Assembly (NCBI GenBank): GCA_030386875.1 | Contig: CM059564.1 | Coordinates: 39,762,075 to 39,826,074 of the forward strand | DNA: 64,000 bases | From: Morinoia aosen | Lineage: Eukaryota; Arthropoda; Malacostraca; Amphipoda; Talitridae | Reading direction: 5' to 3' | In this document: in pieces, positions 12,475 to 23,056 of the stretch | How positions within the stretch are numbered: the first letter of the stretch is position 1 | Layout of the letters: every line of letters starts with the position of its first letter | Notes under the pieces: model-generated | Database searches by the model: none | What the model saw: the letters and a program-made list of their open reading frames with translations, nothing else | Told to the model about the DNA's origin: nothing | Made by a program: the position numbers and the translations under genes

Positions 12475-13150
12475 TTCTCAAATACAGCTCAACATACACA
12501 GCTGTAACACTAAGTACCATTGAGTCGTTCAACATCTAAAGAGAAAACGAAGCTAATAAACGGTGACGCGCAAAGCGGATATCCTTCACTATCTGCAAAT
12601 CCAGCTTTTATGTTAGAAAGATATTGCACATTATATATTTTTTTTAATTTTACTGAGTCACCAATGCTCGTCCTGGCGTCTGAAAATTTTTGACATTACA
12701 GAAGTGTCTTGTATGGAATTCCCGATTTTCGGTTAATTTTTAGTTTATTTAATTAATGATTTTACGTTGCAAGTGCATTTCTTCGAGCTCTGCTGATCGT
12801 AGAAAAAAATTAAGAATTTGCTTTTAAGGTAACCTGGAAGAAAATAACGGGTTGACAAGTTTCTGCGAATGTCGTCATTGATTTGCAGAAATTGAATACG
12901 TCATGGAATGTGTCACAGTACACTGATACACTGACCAATGAAATTAGCAGGAAGTCTGACGTAATAAACTGCCAAGGAAACCAATTCTGCTGTAAAAAAT
13001 ACTATAAAACTAATATATAATTCTAAAAATTCTCAATGAATAAAACACAAGAAATATGATATAACAGCTGATGGTTAGTGTGTAAAATATAAAACTTCAG
13101 TTTGTTCTGAATTATCGTTGAACAAATAATACATTGAAGCCTATGGCAAC

Positions 13151-13277
13151 TATACCTGCGCAGGCACCAGCCAATCAGAGAGCGTTCCTGAGTACTTTGA
13201 GGTCGCCGTAGTTGAAGTGAAGGAGCGAAGCGCAACTTGCTGCGCAAGTCCGACTACTACAACCACAACAGTCAGTC
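13151..13277 (+). promoter_or_regulatory. Candidate promoter: NRF1-like half site, CCAAT box, initiator
   Basis: A TGCGCAGGC motif (13157-13165, resembling an NRF1/Ewg half site) is followed by CCAAT (13171-13175) about 100 bp upstream of the initiator TCAGTC at 13272. The local GC rise and position just before a donor-ended exon support a promoter. There is no TATA box at -30. Confidence 0.4.
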
Positions 13278-13506
13278 AAGGTTGATAGTGTGGAGAGGTG
13301 TACTGTGTGTGTTGCCCACGATCATGTAAGGGCAGTGACGTTGTGCTGCTTGCTGTTCTCTGGAAAACATCAAACTGAATTAACTAAGTGCCTGCTGAAA
13401 AGTATGATTACTGTGGATTAAATTAAGAAAATAACTTTCTAGTGGTTGTGTTCTAAACCGTGATACCCGAGTGTTCTTTTGGATTATTTCGTGGCCGGCA
13501 TTAAAG
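13274..13506 (+). other. Probable non-coding first exon of rau
   Basis: A transcription start is placed at the A of an insect-type initiator TCAGTC (13272-13277). The segment ends AAAG|GTGAGT, a near-consensus donor, at 13506/13507. No long frame runs through it. The next good acceptor that leads to a coding exon on this strand is 22440, seven bases before the rau ATG, so this would be a 5'-UTR exon with an 8.9-kb intron. Linkage to rau is inferred from order and strand only; it could belong to a transcript I have not seen. Confidence 0.45.
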
Positions 13507-14879
13507 GTGAGTGAATGAATTCTTATTGTATACGTTTATTTTTTATAAAATTAGCCTCCGAATCCCAACAATTTTTTAAACCAAGGGTCAAAATTCCTTA
13601 AGATTCTTCTCTTTATGACGAATCGGTTGTGTTTTGATGAATGGGCATAAATTTACTGTCATAATTTGACATGGAACCCTGTTAGTAGTTGCAGACATAT
13701 CCGTTCGTTAAATTATTTATTTGAGATTTTCAGCACTTCTTGACCGTATGGTGTAATTACTTGAAGTTTGTGATCTGAAATCTACGCACATTCACTTCTC
13801 AAATTTTCCAAAGTATACAATTTTCATAGCGTCTATAAGGAGAACCGATATTTTATTTTTTGCGACTTAAAATTTTCAGATTTTGAAAGTACCCCAATCT
13901 TCATTATTTTCTGGAGTCCATAAATTAGTTAAGTGCTTTTAACATGTCGAGTAACATTAGTGAAGATAATGCACGTCGTTACCAAGAAACATGACGGTAG
14001 TAGCCGCCTATGATGCGCATGACCAGCAAGTGCACCCAGACGCCGCTGTGGTGCCGGCGATTGCAAACCTGTTTCGCTTGCGCTTTATTTGCTGACCGAG
14101 CTTTTTTGAGGGCCGTCGAAATTCTTAACATTCCATTGAGAAACCTTCATATTCTGCGGGTATAACGTCGGCTGAGGTTTGGCTCCTGGTATTAAAAGCG
14201 TTTTAACTGATCGCTTGACTTCGGTTGGATATCGACGTTCGTGCGACAGATTGTGTCGTTTTTCAGCGTGGAAATTCGAGGAGAAAACACGGAAGAGATA
14301 ATTTGCCAAATTATGTTGCTTGACGCCTCATTGGTTGGTGTTCGTGATTAATTTTTAGAAGGAGCGCAATGTTCTCAGGATATTTTTTTATGTATTGGAA
14401 TTAAAGAAATTCAGTCTTTTATTGTGAACTCTGCCTTGGCAATCGTACAACATTTGTGATTCTAATGTGCAAAACTAACCTTCTAGTGTATAAAATTTCA
14501 AATATTCATCTACATAGCATGTCCATGACGATGTGTGGCTTAAAAATATTCGTGTGGATTGCAGCCATTCAATTTTTATTTTTACTTCTTCAACACGTTT
14601 TATGAAATTCCATAAATAGAAATAAGCGTCAAAGATTTCATATTAAAAAGCTATTATTTAAGATCAATGTAGATGTAAATTTTCTCTGTAAAAAGGTCAA
14701 GTATTTGCTCAATTTCTACTACTAAATTCCGGTACATATACACAGGGAACCGGCAAACTCATTTTAAAATGTAGTCGAATATTTCTTTCGCTGCTATTGA
14801 GTTCCACTTGTCGACACCCCCATACCCCTGATCTGCGCCTTCGTTATTCGCTCTCACGTCTCTGCTTCCGCCCTCACAC

Positions 14880-15300
14880 CTGTCCTCTCTGCTCAAAAGC
14901 CCGGGTCCCACAGTCGTCTCCGGTAATTTTGGGCCCTCGACGCAGCCATTCCTGCTCACTTCCCACTGTGCAACCACTCCCACTCCAGCTCAATGCTCCT
15001 TATCCCAGAAAAGCCATTCCGAGCATAGTACCGGCTTTTCCTTTAATTTTGGGAACTCGACACCACCATTCCCGCTCTCTTCCCACTGTACAACCACTCC
15101 AGCTCAATTTTCCCAATCCCAGAACAACCAATCCGATCACAGTACCGTCATTTCCATTTCACTGCAACGGGTCTAATTCCGGAACAACCATTCCCACCAC
15201 AGTACCGCCTTTCCGATTCCATGACAATGGGTCTAAACTCAGAAAAGCCATTCCGACCACAGTGAAACCATTCTCACCACAGCTCCGTCTGCACTGTGTA
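14880..15300. repeat. Degenerate C-rich tandem repeat
   Basis: Blocks such as CCATTCCGACCACAGT, GTACAACCACTCCAGCTC and TAATTTTGGG recur with periods of about 60 and 115 bp. A 186-codon Pro/Ser/Thr-rich frame (14797-15357) crosses the array. Confidence 0.7.
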
Positions 15301-16890
15301 CCACACGTACCTCTCTCTACGTCACCATTCCCAGTTCCGTCGATGGCATGGGATTAGAAACCACGACAGCTGCAAACAAGCTTCAGGAAGCGAATCATTT
15401 TACAGGATGTAACCTCGTGAAGTAGGTGTTTGTACCCAGTATTCGCCTGAGCAATTGAATCATAATTTATCGTGGTGGTTATCTATGAATTTGTAACGCA
15501 CACAAGTGTACTATATATTCTTAGAAAAGTGTACGCTTTGTAAAGTATATTACTAGTTATATGTATGCATTGTGGAGCATATTTCCAGTTATGTCTACGC
15601 TTTATGAAGTACATTCCTATTTTGTTTACACGTTATGATACAAAGTAAAGTAGTTCATCTTTCTTATTCGGTGAAAAGTTCTGATTGTAATACTAGGCAT
15701 ACTTTAGACATACTTTATACAACAGGCATAAAACTTTTTAGGGTTCATATTATTTCATTTGTAAGAGCTGACGTGTGTTGAGGAGTAGAAGATTTTCGTA
15801 TTTTATTTCCTGGATACCCTCATCCAGGAAATTACTCTGCTCTTGTAACCCTCGTACTTCTAATGGCTCGAAAATTTTACCGAGGAAGAATACAACTAAA
15901 TTTGATGTGCTCGTATCTTTCTGCCATTCCAGATGAGAGTGATATTTTTAATAGTTTTCAGTAATCTAATCTGCTCCAATCGTGTTGTCCTCAACGACCT
16001 CGATGAGACACGGGTGTTGTACTCATCTAGAGGAGCCTTCCTTCTATTTCGCTGGCAGGCACCTCAACGGCATTTCTCTGATCCAATCCGAGCCATGTTT
16101 TCGTCTCGTTAGGCTTCCGAACAGCAGAGGCTTTTGGCCGTCCTCCTGCTGCGAAGTAAACAAGGCCCTTTCTTTGACGTCTTCTCTGCCATACGACGCC
16201 AGTCCACCGTCTCCAAGCGAAGAGCCTTCCTCCTTTTCTAACTGCCGGAAGCCATATGGACCACTTCCAAGTATTGGGCGATGTTTATCGTAACTGTCTC
16301 ATCTTCAAATTTGGAAAGATGTTCTTATTCTTGCGGTTCACGACGGCCTTTTGGCTGTGTGTTGTGCAAGTTACTTCGCAAACGATTTTTCTGATACACA
16401 TTGTTTTTAGGCTCTTAGGGTTGAAGGAAGAATATCATATTTGTTACGATATTTTTTTGTCTGTTGCCTTCTCTCGGAATTGCACGAGGCTTGTATGTAC
16501 TTTCTTTAATGGCTTATATAAGAAACTATGATGAGCTCACTCTCGTGGTTTCTTGCGTGGTCTTCTCATGCAATCTTTCGGCAAATGCAGAAGAATTGAA
16601 ACTAAATTCGTACACGCTAGTTCAGCAGGTAGGTTTTCTGTCAACTGCAAACGTGCGTAAATTATGAGTTGTCAGCTGCTCTACATGAGCGGTCCATTTG
16701 AGCCCTGGCTTCCTCTATCACATTACACCGCTCGGCTTCCGAGTCGCCGCGGCGGCACCGAAACCCTTCAAGGCTTCTAGAAACCTCCGTCGCTCGCTGC
16801 GCCGGCGCACGACTTACACAAAGTTCTTTGTTCTTATGCAGAATAAACTGGTAATCATATTGTTGATACATCAATTTTATTTAGAGCCGT

Positions 16891-17090
16891 GATTTTTATC
16901 TTGCTTTCTTGACTTTTTCGCTGGTTAGAGAAATAACTTTCCAGTTTTTTCTTCAATTTTGTATCCCTGCTTTTTATTTGTTTTCTTAACTTTTTCGCTG
17001 GTTGGAGAAATAACTTTTCAGTTTTTTCATCAGTTTTGTGTCCCTACTTTTTATCATATTTTATCGACTTCTTTTCGCTGGTTTGAGTAA
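16891..17090. repeat. 79-bp minisatellite, about 2.5 copies
   Basis: CTTTTTCGCTGGTT blocks recur with GAGAAATAACTTT and TGTGTCCCT-type spacers. Confidence 0.8.
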
Positions 17091-17224
17091 AATTTTATGA
17101 AAGGAATCGTCTCGCTTTGGTGCAAAGTATTTCTTAAGGTTTGGAACTTTATTAGAATGCCTTCACAAGGAATCGAGGCTCGCCTTCACCAAAGGCATTT
17201 GCTGTTTTTACCATGAAGCTTCGT

Positions 17225-17625
17225 TTGCTATGCTGCTGCTAACTGCGACAGCCCTTGTCCAAATATGGTCTGTTTTTTATGCGCTTCAACTTTCAGGGAC
17301 TATCAGTTGCAAGAAGAAGGAAGACTTTACTGGCTCATTGTGGCCAAAGTCCAAACATGGTTTGATTCTATGTGCTCTAACTTTCACAGAATTTCAGTCG
17401 AAAGATAAGAGTGACTTACCTACTCGTTGTGGCCAAGGTCCAAATATGATTCGCTTCTATGCGCTCTTACCTTTGGAGAGCTTCAGTCGAAAGAATTAGG
17501 GCAACTTACTGTTTTGTTGTGGGCAAAGTCCAAATATGGTCCGCTTCAATGTGCTTTAGCTTTCAGGGAATATCAGTCGTAAGAAGAAGGAAGAGTTATT
17601 GTCTCTTTGTAGCAGGGACAATGAC
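17225..17625. repeat. 90-bp minisatellite, 4 copies
   Basis: TCCAAATATGGT-type blocks occur at 17258, 17350, 17439 and 17529, each followed by a GCTTCAACTTTCAGGGA-type block. Confidence 0.85.
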
Positions 17626-18596
17626 CTCAGAGAAGCAGTAAGGCGCTTCTTATCGCGTCGCTTCTCAGCTCCGCACTTTTGCTGTGGGTGCGTCGGTGGG
17701 CATCCGGTGCGCAACTCGCGTTCGTCTTCTGAAGCACGCGAGGAAACGCCAACTTTTTAGGGAGTAAGCGTCACCTGTTTGCTCTTTGTTCTGTCCTCTG
17801 TCCTTCTATTCCGTAGGTTGTAAATCAGTCGTGTTTGTTGGTCTTCTGTTCTTCTTAGAATTACGTCCAATTTCCTGTCGAAAATTTGTCTACGAAATGG
17901 GGGAAGAATATACATATATTATCCAGTTCCGTATGGATTCAAATTACTCTCGTGCTCATAAAACGCAAACTTCGGGGAATTTTTAGTGTTCAGTGGGGCG
18001 TAAATAAATTGTGTCTCCTATTCATGTAGCATATATTCAAGGAAATTTTTAGTGGTACATACCAGAAAAAGTCAACATTTTTTCTACTGATAAAGTTTTT
18101 CATTAAGATTTCAGTCTTATCGACCTCTCTACGCGCAAATAATCCCACGAACGTAAATTTCGAGATGATTTCATACGTCTTCCCGGTCAATAAACTATTA
18201 AATATACCTGCTGTTAGTTCATTTTCAAAAACTGATCCTTTTAGCGATCTCCTTTAGTTACGAGAAACTCCTCTTCTTCCGCTCGCGGACACACGAGATA
18301 GAGTTGTGAGGAATTGCAAATAATCACCATACATTATCACCCATTCTTCTTATCCTCACTTAATGCTCGAAGGACAAGGCCATAATTCTCGAGAAGTTCG
18401 TTTGGAGGATGGGCAATTTTTCGCAGAAAACAAAGGTAGGGCGGAGAGCGTTGTGCAGCACGCCCTGCGCTGCCTCTGCTTATGGGACAACCGCACCTTT
18501 CGTGGCGGGCTGTGGCGTGCGGGTAGGTGCTCTGCTCTGCCTCACGCTCCGCCTTACTGCGTTGCGAGTACTTATTTCTCCAGTTCGTCTATGAAA

Positions 18597-18745
18597 ATTA
18601 GGCTCGTGTATTGGGATGTTAACATTTGTAAGAGAGAAGAAAAGATGTAGGTTCGTGAATTGGGATGTTAACATTTGTAAGAGAGAAGAAAGGATGTAGA
18701 CTCGTGAATTGGGATGTTGACATTTGTAATAGAGAAGCAAAAATG
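18597..18745. repeat. 49-bp minisatellite, 3 copies
   Basis: CGTGAATTGGGATGTTAACA units start near 18605, 18654 and 18703 and differ by only a few bases. Confidence 0.9.
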
Positions 18746-21065
18746 TCTAAGCAATAATTCTACTATAAGTATATAGGGTAATGTACATGTATTATCGCGT
18801 AATTTTAGCGTTTTTTCCCGTCCTTGTGGCTCTTTTATTGGTACTGTATTTTAATTTAGGTATTGTTATATTACTTATTACAGACGCGTTCTTATTACAC
18901 GTATTACACACGCAAATCTTCACGAAGCGTGCGGTGCTGAACTTGCACCTCAAGGGAATTTGATGCCTCGTGCTGAAGTTGAGTCTATTTTTTATCAAGT
19001 TCTATTGTATTATTAGGTAATTTCATATTAATGTTACTTTTTGTGTTGTAGAATGGAGCGATGGCCTCATGCCCGACTTTCCAAGTCAGAGGCTTCTATT
19101 AGTAATGTTGCCAAGAATTTGTAGGGATAGTTTAGGGTTTTACTCAGAAATTTGGCGCCTGTTTTTGTACCAATGTCATGATGTTTTTCGTCATGAATAA
19201 TCTTGCAGGTTGTGTTTTGTACACAAAAAACGTATTGAAAGGCCAACGATGTTGGTGTGTTAGTTATACGCAGAGATTTAAAACGTTACATAATTTTTTT
19301 GTTACGAAGTGTCGATTTCAGAAAGCGTCATGTGCAAATGCTTGAGTCAATTGTAACTCTGTTGTAGGAAACAGATCTTCAAAAATAAATTTTTTCTTTG
19401 AATTTAGAACAGAGCTTTGAGTTTAGAGCTAAGCTCTCTTAAAATCTTGTGGTCTTCCTTCAAAATTGTTCACTGAAACGTGATCGTAGATTGTAAAGCA
19501 TGGTTGCTTCCAGCTTATTCTACATTCGAATCTTTTATATGGCCTTGCGTATACCAAATTCGGAGCATATTTTTATCGTTAAATGGAAATCCGTTTTCAT
19601 ACAAGAATTGATGTAATTGTGAATTCCTCTGTATGCGAACAAAAAGTGACTTATAAATGTTTCCAAGAGAAAGTATCACACGATTTACATGAGAAGGCGA
19701 GAACCTCTGTGCGCGAATTCTACTTATCTTTCAAGTTCCTGGAATTTAGTTACATGAAATGTTCGTAGCTAAGGAGTATACTTTCACTTTTCATTGTTCT
19801 ATAGCAGCTCGCAAGAATATTCATAGGACTTTGATAAAGTAAGGTGCTACATTATCACGAGTTTATCTCACAATACTTTCAGTGCACATAAGAAAGCACT
19901 TTCACCGTCTTAAGTCATAACAGGTCTCTTTCTGTCTCTGATCGAGGTATAAATTCTAAACCCTCTTATAATTCGAAGCTCATAAAATTTTTCAAGTTTA
20001 CTCCTGATTGATCGTCATCCTATCATTGGACGATCTTCGCGAAGATACAATACATTCAAAATTCCTTTCTGTCGTGTGATATTGGTGTGTGACGGAGTAC
20101 GGGCTGGTCAGGTGGAGGTTGCGTAGGTGACACAGTCGAGGGCTTGCGGCACCTCACATCCGGCACGCTCCGTTCCGTGCCCTGCCTGCGTTGACTCATG
20201 TTTACTCATCCATCCGGTGGCCTCTTGTGCCCTTCGTCACTGTGTGCCTCGACGAACCTTGATCCCAATATATGCGGTCATTGTATCACTGATACGTTTC
20301 TTCTGCCGATGATCACTAATAAGTATCAGTGGTATTTTTGAAACACCGCAAAAAAATTTAAACAATGACTAAGTTATTGATATTCAACATTTTAGTTTGG
20401 GTTTGTGCTGCCCACGTTGTACAATGAGGCAAGCGTGGGATGTTTTTGTTAAGGAAAAAAGAGGTTTTGGTGAATTCATTTCGGTAATTTTTTTAGTAAG
20501 ATGTAACAAAACCAAATTGTATTAGCCAAGCCAATACAAATTCAATCGAAAGCTTAGGACCCATCCCATTGCGTTGTGTTGCCGCTTTCTAGTAAAATGA
20601 GCGGAATGGGTGGTTCATTTTGAGGTTTTTTAAAAAATCTTCAACCTATAGTCGCAAACTTGAACCGTTTTAAAATCGGTCCCCCAAACTCGAGTTTATC
20701 CACGTGAAATTATTATTTCAAACTGTGGTAGTTAATAAAGCTCAAGAATCAGGTTTGAAAATGGCACACTGCCTTTCTGGTATTGTTCTGGTGCCTTGTG
20801 CGACCGTTGTTATGTGTTTCTTCTCTTTGCATCGTTACACATGAGCTGGACCCGTAGCTTTAAACAAATGGATCTCAATTCTTTGCACTCGAGGGAAATT
20901 AAGGTCTTTAGAAGGCTTCCTGTTTTAGCAAGGCAAAATAATGTAAAAGTTGAAAGAAGTTTTCGTAACGACATGGTAGGCAACAGTTGTCACTTTTCAC
21001 CGTGAGCGTGAATGATTCGAAAACAATTCTGATAAGGTATTATTTTTTAGAATTATTTTTTAAAG

Positions 21066-21165
21066 TATAATTTAAAGTTACTTAGAACATGAATGCTTAT
21101 TTAATGTTATTTATAATAATATAGCATTAAATACGCATTCATGTTTATAGTAACTTTAAATTATA
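21066..21165. repeat. AT-rich inverted repeat (MITE-like hairpin)
   Basis: Arms of about 45 bases (21066-21110 and 21121-21165) share TATAATTTAAAGTTAC and ACATGAATGC with a few mismatches. The extreme AT content makes origin by a small MITE or by simple palindrome growth equally possible. Confidence 0.6.
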
Positions 21166-22203
21166 TTAATATTTTCATATAATATTGAAATATTATTGTT
21201 GTTTATAATATTAATGCAGCATTATAAGGGTGATATGTTAAGCTGTGCTGACATTTTTGTGTTCCCTCGTCACAGTTGTGCCACACAAACCTGTTCCGTT
21301 ACGACCTGCTGCAGCCCCTCCATTGTAGCAGCTTTTTCGGACGGTCCCTTCCTTATGTATCCGCTCGTATCAGTTCTACTGAGTGACGCTCCATGTTCGA
21401 CGCGCGAAGTGCACGAGTGTCTCTTTATTTCAATAGTGACTCTGTATGTGTCAGTTGATAGTGCTGATGAAACGTCTGTATGATGAGAATGCTCATTCGT
21501 GAGCGAGTGAATGTATTAAAAGATTTTCTCATGTATGATATTAAAATTTAACTATTTTAATAAATGAAAAAAAGGGTGCTTACACAGCTCGAAGAGTTAA
21601 ATTTAGCATATTTAAGAACCTCTTTTTGTGAACCCTAATTTCTCATTTAAAAAATTCACTACTTAACAGTAGGAGTTTCTCCACCTAAAGAAACAACTGT
21701 TATATGTTCCCTTCAAGTCTAAGCCAATAAAATTCACAGCATCTCTTATATTTGGTATCTTCCGGTACGGCAAGCGATACACATGTTTCTCCAACCTCTT
21801 TTTATGTCTACCATCCCGTTATTCCCAGGCTTGAGCTGCACGAGATGAATCTCTCTTTGGCAGATCTGTTTCTTAGGGCCAAGTTTGTGTAAACGCGCCT
21901 CTTTTGTGCGGTTGACAATGTTGTTCTTGTTGAGACGCTCGGTCGTCGTCTGTTGGACTGCGCGGTCCAATGGAGCTAGCGCCCGCATGCTGCTCTGAAA
22001 ACGCCTTTGTCGGCACTAGCAATGAGAGCTGTCAAGGAATACAGCCTTCGCCCAACCTTCTTCCTTACGCCCGCAATTTATTAACAAACCGAGTGTATTA
22101 CTCGTTGTGGTCGTTAGCGCAGTCGTGCTACTTTTCCGGCGCACTTGCGCGCTTTTGTTAGCAACCATTCGAGGCTTTTTTATGAGACGCTTCCTTTCAG
22201 GAG

Positions 22204-22236
22204 CGTCACAAAGCTGATTTTAAGAGCTTTGTGACG
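22204..22236 (+). other. Perfect 12-bp stem-loop upstream of rau exon 2
   Basis: CGTCACAAAGCT (22204-22215) is the exact reverse complement of AGCTTTGTGACG (22225-22236) with a 9-base loop. It is too short for a typical microRNA precursor; it may be chance or an RNA element in the long intron. Confidence 0.4.
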
Positions 22237-22440
22237 AGATTAGAGCACAAGTGCACAGCATATGTTTCGTTGAGCTTGATTTGTGGGAGTTAGAAGAGTC
22301 TTTCATTGGCATTTGTTTCTTTTTCACTCTTTCGTCGGTAACATTTCTCGCACGACGATGTGAGGACACTAGAGATATTGCAGTTAATGGGAAATACTTT
22401 GTGGCATGTTTTTTAATGTACGATATTTTCTTTGTTTCAG

Positions 22441-23056
22441 AATCAAGATGCTGAAGCACGTGTCGTATCGAGCCTCTAGCACTTCATTGGCACGTCCTTT
22501 CGGCAACTGCCGCTCGTCGAACACCCTCGGTCCTCAAGGGAAGAGTCCTCTCTCTCAGACGGACCTCGATGGCACCTCAAGTGCTCCCAATTCCCCCAAA
22601 ATTTCCCCGTTCACCCGCCACGCCCGCCACCGCTCCGTCACTCCACAGTCCAGCCCTCTGTCGCTCAGCAGTGACGAAGTGGATGGGCCGAAAAGACACA
22701 CGATACAAGCGAAGATGCCCATTGCTGCCAACTCTCCGATCCAAATCACTGATTCGCAAGACGGCGACACCCCTCGGCCCCATGGCTCGCTTTCGAAGGA
22801 CAGCTATGAACAACAAACGCAGTCACCTTCCGCAGGAGATGACTCCGTTTCTCTGAAGCCCGACGATCCTTTGTCAAAGCACAAGAATGACTTGAGGAAC
22901 GCCGATAGCGTTGAAGTTCGGTCTGAGCTTATGCCCGATGTTCCGGCCCGACAACGTGATGCTTCCGACAACATCAGCTTGCATTCGACCATCAGCTTCT
23001 CGTCCCTCTGTCGCAATGACCTCAGAGCTTCTTCTACATCATTGAACACTCCTAAG
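22441..23056 (+). CDS. rau: rau exon 2: start codon and Ser/Pro-rich N-terminal region
   Basis: The acceptor ends TTTGTTTCAG at 22440, the ATG is at 22448, and the donor AAG|GTGAGT is at 23056/23057. It encodes residues 1-203, which are low complexity and rich in Ser, Pro and Asp, with no hydrophobic segment. I count nine S/T-P dipeptides (for example NSPK, VTPQ, SSPL, NTPK). These are the minimal target of proline-directed kinases such as ERK, which would suit a protein inside the Ras/MAPK loop; that link is inference. The frame is open from 22406, but the 14 upstream codons precede the splice acceptor and are probably intronic. Confidence 0.75.

Larger units (their letters stand above)
13507..22440 (+). 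other. Putative rau intron 1, minisatellite-rich
   Basis: Apart from the tandem arrays at 14880-15300, 16891-17090, 17225-17625 and 18597-18745 and an AT-rich fold-back at 21066-21165, I find no recognisable gene. GC-rich patches at 16010-16290, 18400-18570 and 20100-20250 hold short open frames without recognisable domains. Confidence 0.4.

Noticed and set aside
14797-15357. 186-codon Pro/Ser/Thr-rich open frame on the + strand
   Set aside because: It lies on a degenerate tandem repeat, has no domain, and its openness follows from C-rich repeat units lacking stops.
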